Part shown: in pieces, positions 1 to 6,739 of the stretch | How the letters are laid out: every line of letters starts with the position of its first letter | How positions within the stretch are numbered: the stretch's first letter is position 1 | Assembly (NCBI GenBank): GCA_050733935.1 | Contig: JBOHUC010000062.1 | Location: 1 to 24,569 of the forward strand | DNA: 24,569 nt | Direction of reading: 5' to 3' | Source of the DNA: JBOHUC01 sp050733935 | GTDB lineage: Bacteria > Eisenbacteria > RBG-16-71-46 > DASYSL01 | Translations under genes and position numbers: made by a program | The notes under the pieces: generated by a model | What the model saw: only the letters and a program-made list of their open reading frames with translations | Told to the model about the DNA's origin: nothing | Database searches by the model: none

Positions 1-3
1 CAT

Positions 4-89
4 TGGGTTGCCCTCGCTTTCTTGGGGCTCCTTCACCGGATGACCCCGTGGTCTGCCGCGGACTTTATCGCGGTCAAGAGGGCAACCCA
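4..89. other. Candidate structured RNA element: three-way junction closed by a perfect 12-bp stem
   Basis: A perfect 12-bp inverted repeat (4-15 with 78-89) encloses two further hairpins. One pairs 24-27 with 44-47 (GGGG/CCCC). The other pairs 56-60 with 69-73 (CCGCG/CGCGG). An alternative hairpin, 46-51 with 56-61 (CCGUGG/CCGCGG with one G-U pair, loop UCUG), would exclude both inner stems, so a two-state switch is conceivable. The element lies about 160 bp before the selB start and nothing else in 1-249 looks coding. I do not recognise it as tRNA-Sec, SRP RNA, tmRNA or a familiar riboswitch, and the transcribed strand is unknown. The stems are seen directly; an RNA role is inference. Confidence 0.35.
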
Positions 90-249
90 CTCCTCCTGAT
101 CTCCCCGTCTTCATCGATACGCAGCAAGTGCCTCTAAGGGAGGAATTGCGGGATTCCAGACAGCGCGCGGATGAAGTAGTCATTTTTTCGAGGCGACGCG
201 GGCGCGCCCGCTGTTGGTTCCGCTCGCTTGCGGTGCGAGAATCCGCCGC

Positions 250-2151
250 ATGAGCCGCACGCTTGCCGTCGTCGGCACCGCCGGTCACATCGATCACGGA
301 AAGACCGCCCTCGTTCGCCGCCTCACCGGTGTCGACACCGATCGCCTCAAAGAAGAGAAGGAACGCGGGATCTCGATCGATCTCGGCTTCGCGCCGCTCG
401 TCACGCCTGCCGGTCGCCGGGTCGGCATTGTCGACGTTCCAGGACACGAGCGCTTCGTGCGCAACATGCTCGCGGGCGTCGGCGGAATCGACCTCGTCCT
501 CCTCGTCATCGCGGCCGACGAAGGCGTGATGCCGCAGACGCGCGAGCACTTCGCGATCGTCTCCCTCCTCGGCGTTCCGCGCGGGCTCGTCGTGCTCACG
601 AAAAGCGACCTCGTCGAAGGGGACTGGCTCGCCGAGGTCGAACGCGACGCGCAGGCGCTCGTCAAGGGCTCGTTCCTCGAGAGCGCTCCAATCGTCGCGT
701 TCTCAGCGACCACGGGCGCGGGGGAGGAGGGGCTCCTCGCCGAGCTCGATCGCCTGCTCGAAGAGGGCGCCGATCGCCCGCAGGACGAGCCCGCGCGCCT
801 TCCGGTCGATCGCGTGTTCACGGTCGAAGGCTTCGGCACCGTCGTGACGGGCACGCTCTGGCGCGGCCGCATCGCGGTCGGCGACAGCGTGTCGATCGAG
901 CCTGCGGGAAAGACCTCGCGCGTGAAGAGCGTCGAAGTCCACGGGAAGTCGGTCGACGCGGCCGTGGCCGGACAGCGCACCGCGGTCGCGCTCCACGGGC
1001 TCGCGAAGGAGGATCTCGCACGCGGCGACTGGGTGCTCGCGCCGGGATCGCTTGCGCCCACGACGTTGCTTTCCGTGCGGCTCGACATCCTGCGCGACCT
1101 GCCGCGCCCGCTCGCAAACCGAGCGCGCGTGCGCTTCCACCTGGGATCCGGCGAGGCGCTCGGACGCGTCGTTCTCCTCGAATCCGAAGAGCTCGCGCCG
1201 GGTGCGAGCGGCCTCGCGCAGCTTCGTCTCGAAACTCCGGTCGTCGCAGCGCGCGGCGATCGCTTCGTGCTCCGCACGTACTCGCCCATGCGGACGCTCG
1301 GCGGGGGAACGGTGCTCGAGACGGCACCGGAGCGCCGCAAGCGCGGCGAGACCGGAGGCCTCGACGTCGCCGAAACCGGATCGCTCTCCGAGCGCGTGCA
1401 GTTCCTCCTCGAAGAGCTCGGCTGGACGCCGAATCGCGCGGACGATCTCGCACGCCGGCTCGAGGCCGATGCGGCGCTCGTGACCGCGGAGCTCGAAACG
1501 CTCGCCGCTCACGGCACGGCGCGCGTGCTCGCCGACGGGCGCTGGCTCGCCGCCGACGGCGTGACCGCCGCGCGCGATCGCGTGCACGAGGAGCTCGCGG
1601 TGTTCGCGCGCACGTTCCCGCTTCGCTTCGGGCCGACACGCGGCGAGCTCAAGGCGCGGCTCGCGCGCGCGCTCGACGGCGCCGTGTTCGATCTCGCGCT
1701 TTCGGGAATGCTCGGCGACGGAGCCCTCGTCACCCGAGGGGATCGCATCGCCGAAGCTCCGGGGCGCGAGCTCACGGGCAAGTACGCGGAGGCGGCCGCG
1801 CACCTGCGCACCGCGCTCGATGCCGGCGGGTTCTCCCCGCCCGAGCTCAAGGAAATCCTCCCGCGGCTCGGACTCACGCCGCCCGAAGCCGTCGAGCTCG
1901 TGGGGCGTCTCCTCGCCGATGACGATCTGGTCCGCATCGACAGTGATCTCGTCTGGTCCCGGGCGTCCTGGGAGAAGGCCGTCACGTTCGTCCGGGCCCA
2001 TTTCGTCAAGTCCCCCGAGCTCGCCGTGGCGGACGTCAAGGAAGGGCTGGGCGTGTCGCGCAAGTACGCGGTACCCTTGCTGGAGGCGCTCGATCGGGAA
2101 GGCATCACGCGGCGCGAAGGCAATTCGCGTTTCCCGGCGCGCTCGCGATAG
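250..2151 (+). CDS. selB: Selenocysteine-specific translation elongation factor SelB
   Basis: SelB is a GTPase that carries Sec-tRNA to ribosomes paused at UGA codons followed by a SECIS hairpin. The 633-residue protein has the full GTPase set: G1 GTAGHIDHGKT (residues 9-19), an EEKERGISIDLGFA switch I segment (about 35-48), G3 DVPGHE (62-67) and a TKSD G4 box (117-120). EF-Tu-like beta barrels follow (about 190-390). The C-terminal third looks like the winged-helix repeats that bind SECIS RNA in SelB. The length fits the family. I chose ATG 250 because the family core begins there; a TTG at 214 would add 12 residues with no ribosome-binding site. ATG 250 also lacks a clear one, and GAGAAT ends 7 nt upstream, so a leaderless start is possible. 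No selA, selC, selD or selenoprotein gene is visible here. The VOC gene follows after 48 bp on the same strand. Confidence 0.95.
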   Translation: MSRTLAVVGTAGHIDHGKTALVRRLTGVDTDRLKEEKERGISIDLGFAPLVTPAGRRVGIVDVPGHERFVRNMLAGVGGIDLVLLVIAADEGVMPQTREHFAIVSLLGVPRGLVVLTKSDLVEGDWLAEVERDAQALVKGSFLESAPIVAFSATTGAGEEGLLAELDRLLEEGADRPQDEPARLPVDRVFTVEGFGTVVTGTLWRGRIAVGDSVSIEPAGKTSRVKSVEVHGKSVDAAVAGQRTAVALHGLAKEDLARGDWVLAPGSLAPTTLLSVRLDILRDLPRPLANRARVRFHLGSGEALGRVVLLESEELAPGASGLAQLRLETPVVAARGDRFVLRTYSPMRTLGGGTVLETAPERRKRGETGGLDVAETGSLSERVQFLLEELGWTPNRADDLARRLEADAALVTAELETLAAHGTARVLADGRWLAADGVTAARDRVHEELAVFARTFPLRFGPTRGELKARLARALDGAVFDLALSGMLGDGALVTRGDRIAEAPGRELTGKYAEAAAHLRTALDAGGFSPPELKEILPRLGLTPPEAVELVGRLLADDDLVRIDSDLVWSRASWEKAVTFVRAHFVKSPELAVADVKEGLGVSRKYAVPLLEALDREGITRREGNSRFPARSR

Positions 2152-2199
2152 TCCTTCAGTCCTCCCCACGCAGGATTCACCCGCTCGACGGAGATCACC

Positions 2200-2655
2200 A
2201 TGAAGCCCGCCACGCATCACGTCCCGCCTGGGATGCACGCCGTTTCGCCGTATCTGATCGTCAAGGTTGCGGCGAAGCAAATCGACTTCCTGAAGCACGT
2301 GTTCGGGGCGGAGGAAACCTTCCGTCACGCGGATCCCGAGGGCACGGTCTGGCATGCCGAGCTCAAGATCGGGGATTCGATCGTCGAGGTCGCCGACTCG
2401 AGCGAGAAGTGGGGCGTTCTGAACAGCGCGCTCCACGTCTACGTGCCGGACGTGGACGCCGCCTACAAGCGCGCGATCGATGCCGGTGCGACCTCGGCCT
2501 ATCCGGTCAAGGACATGTTCTACGGCGAGCGGAGCGGCGGCGTGAAGGATCCATTCGGCAACACCTGGTACATCGCGACGTTCAAAGAGGAGCTGACCAA
2601 GGAAGAGATCGAGCAGCGTTCCGCCGAAAACGTCAAGGCGCAGAGCCAGGGTTGA
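2200..2655 (+). CDS. VOC superfamily (glyoxalase/bleomycin-resistance fold, PhnB-like) protein
   Basis: This 151-residue protein has the layout of single-chain VOC proteins: an opening strand (SPYLIVKVAAKQIDFLKHVFGAE), a middle substrate-facing strand (VWHAELKIGDSIVEVAD), a second beta-alpha-beta repeat (LHVYVPDVDAAYKRAIDAGA) and the closing DPFGNTWYIAT motif typical of PhnB/glyoxalase-like members. Members of the fold bind a divalent metal and act on varied small molecules, so the substrate cannot be named. A GGAG ribosome-binding site sits at 2190-2193, 6 nt before ATG 2200. The last 23 bp overlap the 3' end of the opposing membrane-protein gene. The tail (TKEEIEQRSAENVKAQSQG) is a charged helix outside the fold. 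It may be cotranscribed with selB, but no functional link is evident. Confidence 0.85.
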   Translation: MKPATHHVPPGMHAVSPYLIVKVAAKQIDFLKHVFGAEETFRHADPEGTVWHAELKIGDSIVEVADSSEKWGVLNSALHVYVPDVDAAYKRAIDAGATSAYPVKDMFYGERSGGVKDPFGNTWYIATFKEELTKEEIEQRSAENVKAQSQG

Positions 2656-4357
2656 CCGCGCCCGGCATCGTCCGGCGTACGGAATCGAGGAACGCGAACC
2701 GGAGGCGGTAGGATTCGTCGCCGGGATGAAGGCGCGCGAGCTCGCGCGCCGAGCGCCACGACTCCTCGAAATCGCGCAGCCGGACGGACGAGCGATGGAG
2801 CCCTTCCCAGGCCATCGGTCCGTCCGGCGCGCGCGCTGCAAGCTCGCGATACGCTTCCTGCGCCCCCGCCCAGTTCTCCCGCTGTTCCTCCGCATGCGCC
2901 CGCGCCGCGATCACGCGCAGATTCGGCGCGTCCTTTTCGGACTGCGCGAACGCGCGCGCGGTCGCGTCCCACCGTTCGAGGTCCTCGTTTCGCACTCCGA
3001 GAAAGTCCCACGTGCGCGCACGCTCGAGAACGGGGCGTGTGGGCGGCTCGGTCACGGAGGCTTCGATCCGGGCAAGCGAGCGATCGATGTCGCTCGTGAC
3101 CACGAGCAGTTGCAGGGTCGGGACCGCGGTTCCGATCGCGGCGGCGGCGCCGAGCCCGGCCCACGCCCGGCGGCCTTCGAGGATTGCGCCCAGCGCGTTC
3201 GCCGCCGCGAGTGAGACGATCACGTTCGCGATCGTGAACACCTCCCAGTCCCGGAACATTCCCTGCACGGGCCGGAACAGCAGGAACAGCGCCGCTGCCG
3301 GGACACCGAGCAATCCCCACGCGATCCGTTCGGACATCGGAAGGGACGTGCCGCGGACTAGAAGCCAGCCGACCAGGACGGCGGGAAGGATCGGCGTCGC
3401 CTGCAGAAGGACGTTCGCGAGGTCGACTCCCGAGGCGCCGAGTCCCATGTGATGTTCACGGTCGAACCCCGAAATGATCCCGACGACCCGTGGGAGCACC
3501 CAGATCGTCACGGCGAGGGGGACGAGAAGGGGCAGCGCACCCCGCGCGCCGTTCCTGCGGACGGCGCACGCGAAGCCCCACGCGGCCGCCGGCACGAGCA
3601 GGATCGAGCTTCGATGGAGCGCGATCGCGACGGCGAGGCCGAGCGCGGCCGCCCAGCCTCCACGTCCGTCGCGCACGAGAGCGAACGACGCCGTGGCGAT
3701 GCCGGCCGTCAGGACCGCCATTTCAGCCGTGGACTTGGCGTAGCCGGTGAACAGGGCGAGCGTCCCGCCGAGAGCGATCACAGACACGCCGGCGACCGCC
3801 GCACCGCCGGTGAGGCGCACCCCGCGCACAAACGCCACAGCGACCCACACGAAGACGAACGCCTCGAGCGCGCCGAGCCCGCGCGCGTAGAGGTCGACTG
3901 CGTCCGGATTCGCACCGGCGATCATCCTCGGCAGATGGAAATGAAGGAACGCATCGAGCGGCAGAAACTGGCCGGGGCCGGCGCCCGTCACCATGTCGAG
4001 TGTGCCCTGGCCGGCCGCAATCTCACGCCTCAGGTACGAGTCGCCGAGGAAGCGGATCCGGTCGGGCAGCAGGAAGACGCCGAGGGCGACGACCGCGGCC
4101 GTTGCGAACACCGCGAGCCGGTCTCCCCGCGCGATTCGGTCGCCGAATGCTCCCGTGACGTCACGCAGCCGTCCCACGATCGGCGGAAGGAGCACGAGTG
4201 CTGCAACCGCCCACGTGATCCAGCCGAGCGCGGGTTCGACGAAGCGGATCGTGTTGAGGCTCCAGAGCCACATCGACGGCACGAACGTGAGCAGCGCCCG
4301 CACGGCGAGGAGGGCCGCAAGGCCGATCCAGAGCGCGCGGATCCCGCGCTCGTCCAT
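2633..4357 (-). CDS. Polytopic membrane protein with helical-repeat (TPR-like) C-terminus; possible GT-C-type glycosyltransferase
   Basis: The 574-residue protein has about 11-12 hydrophobic segments between residues 9 and 420, then a soluble alpha-helical tail (about 440-574). That tail reads like TPR repeats (RAHAEEQRENWAGAQEAYRELAARAP, then a second unit ending LHPGDE). An acidic motif GDSYL (105-109) in the early non-membrane loop, a GYAKSTAEMA segment (205-214) and a late RDWE motif (369-372) recall multi-membrane GT-C glycosyltransferases that use lipid-linked sugars. This is resemblance, not identification. The start at 4357 (MDERGIRALW) is chosen because the upstream 90 codons of open frame overlap the rqcH-like gene and read as Arg/Gly-rich filler. 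It lies 80 bp after that gene on the same strand, so the two are probably cotranscribed. It ends inside the opposing VOC gene. Confidence 0.6.
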   Translation of the reverse strand: MDERGIRALWIGLAALLAVRALLTFVPSMWLWSLNTIRFVEPALGWITWAVAALVLLPPIVGRLRDVTGAFGDRIARGDRLAVFATAAVVALGVFLLPDRIRFLGDSYLRREIAAGQGTLDMVTGAGPGQFLPLDAFLHFHLPRMIAGANPDAVDLYARGLGALEAFVFVWVAVAFVRGVRLTGGAAVAGVSVIALGGTLALFTGYAKSTAEMAVLTAGIATASFALVRDGRGGWAAALGLAVAIALHRSSILLVPAAAWGFACAVRRNGARGALPLLVPLAVTIWVLPRVVGIISGFDREHHMGLGASGVDLANVLLQATPILPAVLVGWLLVRGTSLPMSERIAWGLLGVPAAALFLLFRPVQGMFRDWEVFTIANVIVSLAAANALGAILEGRRAWAGLGAAAAIGTAVPTLQLLVVTSDIDRSLARIEASVTEPPTRPVLERARTWDFLGVRNEDLERWDATARAFAQSEKDAPNLRVIAARAHAEEQRENWAGAQEAYRELAARAPDGPMAWEGLHRSSVRLRDFEESWRSARELARLHPGDESYRLRFAFLDSVRRTMPGAVNPGSAP

Positions 4358-4437
4358 GCTCGCGCCACGCGCGTCGCGCGCCGATCGTTCCGCTGCGTTC
4401 TTCGATGCCGCGCGATCTCGCGCGCGAGCGCGGCCCT

Positions 4438-6222
4438 TCACGCGTCCGCCTCGCCATCCACTCGGGCGGAGTCCGGCGGCTCCGTCGGTCGGGCGAAGAC
4501 CGTCTTCGAGCGCGTCACCTCCGCGAGCCCCACCGGGGCCTTCCTTGGTTTTCGCACGTACTTCTTCTGGGTGACGGTGATCGGAACGGTGCCCGCGTTC
4601 CGCGCCTGGGAATAGAACGCGGCCCAACCCGCGACCTCCTCGAGCGTCGTGCGACTCGGCTCGTTCGGTCCCTTGCCGCGACGGATAACGACGTGCGAGC
4701 CGGCCGCGCCGTGCACGTGGAGCCAGTAGTCCTCCGGGCGCGCGAGCCGGTGCGTCAGATAGTCGTTCCCCTGGTTGTTGCGTCCGATCCAGACGTCCCA
4801 GCCCTCGCGGGTGCGATAGCGTCGCGGCTCGTGCGACGCGGGAACGGCCTCGCGTCGCCGGCCTGCTCCCACGTCCTTCGCCACGCGCGCGGGCCCGTCG
4901 GCGCGCAGACGCCCCTTCGCCTCGGAACGCGCAATCGCGGGAGCGTCGATTTCCTGTCCCGATGCGATCGCATCGAGCGCGCGCCGCGCACGGGCGATCT
5001 GATCACGGACCTCCGCCAGACGTGCTGGCGCCTGCTCGCGCGTGCGATCGAGCTTTCCTGCGAGCCGGAACATGCGGTCGGCGTTCTCACTCGGCCAGCG
5101 CTTCGGGTCGAGCTCGATCTCGAGCGTGCGCTCCGGATGCTCCGGATCGGGGAGCGTCACGTTCGCGGCACCCTTCTCGACGCGCCCGAGAAACGCGGCG
5201 AGCGCATTCGCCTGCTTTCGCACTTCGTCTGCGCGCTTTGCGGACTCGAGGTCCGCAAGCACCGCGATCTCGGCGCGCTCGAGCCTCTTCAGGTGCGCGC
5301 GGGCGCGCGCAAAGGCGTCCGCATCGACGGGCGCGGGCAGAGACTCGCCTACGCCGGCGGCCGCCGCGCCCCACGAATCGTACGGACCGTGCGTCGTGAA
5401 GCCAGACTCGGAGGCCGGCGCGGGCAAGGGCCCGGAGAGAAGGTGCGCTCCGGGCGACGGACTCTGCCACGTCACGCCGTAAAGGGGCGGCGGACCGTAG
5501 GAGGCGCGCGCCCAATCCGCGAGCGCTGACGAAAGCCCCGACGGCAGGTCCTGCGTGCCTGCCTCGCCGACGCTTCCGCGCAGCGCGGGAGGAAGTGTCG
5601 GCAGAAGAACCGGCAGGGCTCCGCGCGGCATGCCGGCGACATGACGGCTCAGGTGGAGCGCCCATTGTTCGGGCTCGCTCGCCTTGAGCCACGCCTCGAG
5701 ATCGTCGGCCGTGACCGTCAAGGGATCGCGGAGCGTCGGTGCGCGCGGCGGCGCGTACGTGAGGCCCGGCGCGAGGGCTGCGCGATACGTCGAAGGCGGA
5801 CGCTTGAGCGCGCACCACAGGATGCGGGCGTGCGCATCTTCGACCACGAGGTTCCCGGGCGGCCAGAGCTCGATGTGCACGCAGAGCGATGCGCCCGACG
5901 GCGTGGCGCATTCGATCACGAGCCTTCGATCCATGGGCGGCCCCACGATCGCCGTCACGGCCGTGGCCGGCGCCGGGCGATAGGCCCAAACGTCGGCCCG
6001 CCGCGGAGCCTGCGCGTCGCCGGCGCGATCCTCGAGCCAGAGCCACGCCGGCGGCGCGAAGCGCGCGATCAACTCGACGTGGCCTCCGCGGCGCTCTCCC
6101 CGAGGGGGGCGGTCGAACGCGAGCGCCCAGCCGCCGGTCCACGGGCGAATGCCCGCGAACGTCGCGCCCTCGAGCGCATCGTTCCACGCGGGCGCAAGCC
6201 GGGTGAGGACGATCGGATCCAT
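4438..6222 (-). CDS. rqcH: NFACT-family protein, RqcH-like ribosome-associated quality control factor (fibronectin-binding A family)
   Basis: The domain order is that of NFACT proteins: NFACT-N (about 1-200), a linker with helix-hairpin-like and coiled-coil parts (about 300-420, rich in Arg/Glu/Ala heptads) and NFACT-R (about 465-580). NFACT-R shows the signature IGRNNQGNDYLT (479-490), then DYWLHVHGAAGSHVVIR (498-514). An Asp-Arg pair at 98-99 (PMDRRLVIE) falls where the DR motif essential for alanyl-tRNA binding lies in B. subtilis RqcH. The family binds obstructed 50S subunits and adds alanine tails to stalled chains for degradation; function here is inferred from homology. NFACT-N is divergent and 594 residues is ordinary. 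No ribosome-binding site precedes ATG 6222; a -10-like CATAAT ends 7 nt upstream, suggesting a leaderless transcript. Confidence 0.85.
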   Translation of the reverse strand: MDPIVLTRLAPAWNDALEGATFAGIRPWTGGWALAFDRPPRGERRGGHVELIARFAPPAWLWLEDRAGDAQAPRRADVWAYRPAPATAVTAIVGPPMDRRLVIECATPSGASLCVHIELWPPGNLVVEDAHARILWCALKRPPSTYRAALAPGLTYAPPRAPTLRDPLTVTADDLEAWLKASEPEQWALHLSRHVAGMPRGALPVLLPTLPPALRGSVGEAGTQDLPSGLSSALADWARASYGPPPLYGVTWQSPSPGAHLLSGPLPAPASESGFTTHGPYDSWGAAAAGVGESLPAPVDADAFARARAHLKRLERAEIAVLADLESAKRADEVRKQANALAAFLGRVEKGAANVTLPDPEHPERTLEIELDPKRWPSENADRMFRLAGKLDRTREQAPARLAEVRDQIARARRALDAIASGQEIDAPAIARSEAKGRLRADGPARVAKDVGAGRRREAVPASHEPRRYRTREGWDVWIGRNNQGNDYLTHRLARPEDYWLHVHGAAGSHVVIRRGKGPNEPSRTTLEEVAGWAAFYSQARNAGTVPITVTQKKYVRKPRKAPVGLAEVTRSKTVFARPTEPPDSARVDGEADA

Positions 6223-6242
6223 GCGGCGTATTATGGTCCGTC
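6223..6242. promoter_or_regulatory. 20-bp divergent start region with -10-like elements facing both ways
   Basis: The whole gap between two divergent ATG codons is 20 bp. Reading plus, TATTAT (6229-6234) lies 8 nt before ATG 6243. Reading minus, CATAAT (6235-6230) lies 7 nt before ATG 6222. Each matches the sigma-70 -10 consensus at 5 of 6 positions and is spaced so that transcription would begin at or next to the A of the ATG. No Shine-Dalgarno sequence fits in either direction. I see no good -35 hexamer at the expected distance in either direction; it would have to lie in the opposite gene. Confidence 0.45.
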
Positions 6243-6566
6243 ATGAACGCATGGTGCCAGCGCTGTGGCAGCGCGCTCGACAACAAGCCGGGCGACGTCG
6301 TCGGTCGCGCGGAGACCTGTCCGAATTGTCGCGCGGACCTCCATGCGTGCGTGCAGTGCGTGCACTACGACCCCCGGGCGTACAACCAGTGCCGCGAGCC
6401 GCAGGCCGAGCGGGTCGACGACCGCATGAAGGCGAACTTCTGCGAATTCCTGAAGCTCAAGACGACGCGCCCCGGGGTCCCGGGCGCGCAGGCTTCGGCC
6501 GACCGGGCATCGCAAGCGCGTTCGAAGCTCGATTCGCTGTTCCGGAAGCCCTCCGAATCGGACTGA
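6243..6566 (+). CDS. Small eight-cysteine zinc-ribbon-like protein of unknown function
   Basis: This 107-residue soluble protein has eight cysteines in two apparent four-Cys sites. C5/C8 with C26/C29 (CQRC and CPNC) form a classical zinc ribbon. C36/C39 with C50/C67 form a second site (CVQC, then QCREP, then NFCEF), with H34 and H41 nearby. The stretch HYDPRAYNQCREPQAERV and the ANFCEF motif recall small uncharacterised proteins seen in other high-GC bacteria, so this is probably a real conserved family; no function is assigned. Residues 75-107 look disordered. It is divergent from the rqcH-like gene with only 20 bp between starts and no ribosome-binding site, so translation is likely leaderless. 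The stop is inside the first of two palindromic repeats. Nucleic-acid or metal binding is plausible but unproven. Confidence 0.8.
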   Translation: MNAWCQRCGSALDNKPGDVVGRAETCPNCRADLHACVQCVHYDPRAYNQCREPQAERVDDRMKANFCEFLKLKTTRPGVPGAQASADRASQARSKLDSLFRKPSESD

Positions 6567-6584
6567 TCCCGAATCGGATTGACC
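6552..6584 (+). repeat. Two tandem 16-bp repeats, each with a CCGAATCGG palindrome
   Basis: Units 6553-6568 and 6569-6584 match at 14 of 16 positions. Each contains CCGA-A-TCGG, an inverted repeat around a central A (6553-6561 and 6569-6577); the first extends to TCCGA-A-TCGGA. The first unit covers the stop codon of the eight-Cys gene and the second ends in TTGACC, a -35-like hexamer without a convincing -10 partner. The spacing resembles a tandem operator for the downstream protease gene. That role is inference. The rest of 6585-6739 shows no other clear signal. Confidence 0.3.
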
Positions 6585-6739
6585 CGGACTGCGATCGAGT
6601 TCAGCATCCGTCCGGTTGCCATCGCGGCCCTCGCCCCGTGGCCCCCGGCGCACGCATTCTCCCTCCATCGGCCCATCCTCCGCCGGACCTCCCCGGGACG
6701 ACTTGTCCGACCCCTCCATTTGTCGATCGGGGTACCGCC

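Noticed and set aside
4..89. Whether the inverted-repeat element is tRNA-Sec (selC) next to selB
   Set aside because: No TTCGA/TTCAA-type T-loop, no usable UCA anticodon arm and no D-arm pattern on either strand; the 12-bp stem closes directly on the junction.
199..210. Perfect 12-bp palindrome before selB, and a similar one at 4417-4428
   Set aside because: Both are runs of CG-type dinucleotides expected by chance in DNA this GC-rich.
214..249. TTG start adding 12 residues to SelB
   Set aside because: No ribosome-binding site and the extra residues do not belong to the family; ATG 250 begins at the SelB core.
146..253. Short 35-codon frame from TTG 146 after GGGAGG, ending over the selB ATG
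   Set aside because: Spacing to the TTG is only 2 nt, the composition is Arg-rich filler, and the ribosome-binding site lies next to a small hairpin (142-146 with 153-157); not supported as a gene.
703..2895. Long open frame antisense to selB and the VOC gene
   Set aside because: Arg-rich shadow frame of GC-rich coding DNA; the plus strand holds clear SelB and VOC domains.
6579..6607. Promoter TTGACC-17-CAGCAT for the protease gene
   Set aside because: The -10 match is only 3 of 6; not enough to call.
6564..6700. Selenocysteine read-through at the TGA of the eight-Cys gene
   Set aside because: No convincing SECIS-like hairpin at the right distance and the downstream frame looks non-coding.
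6149..6739. In-frame N-terminal extension of the metalloprotease
   Set aside because: It overlaps the rqcH-like and eight-Cys genes in other frames; a clean signal peptide begins at 6740.
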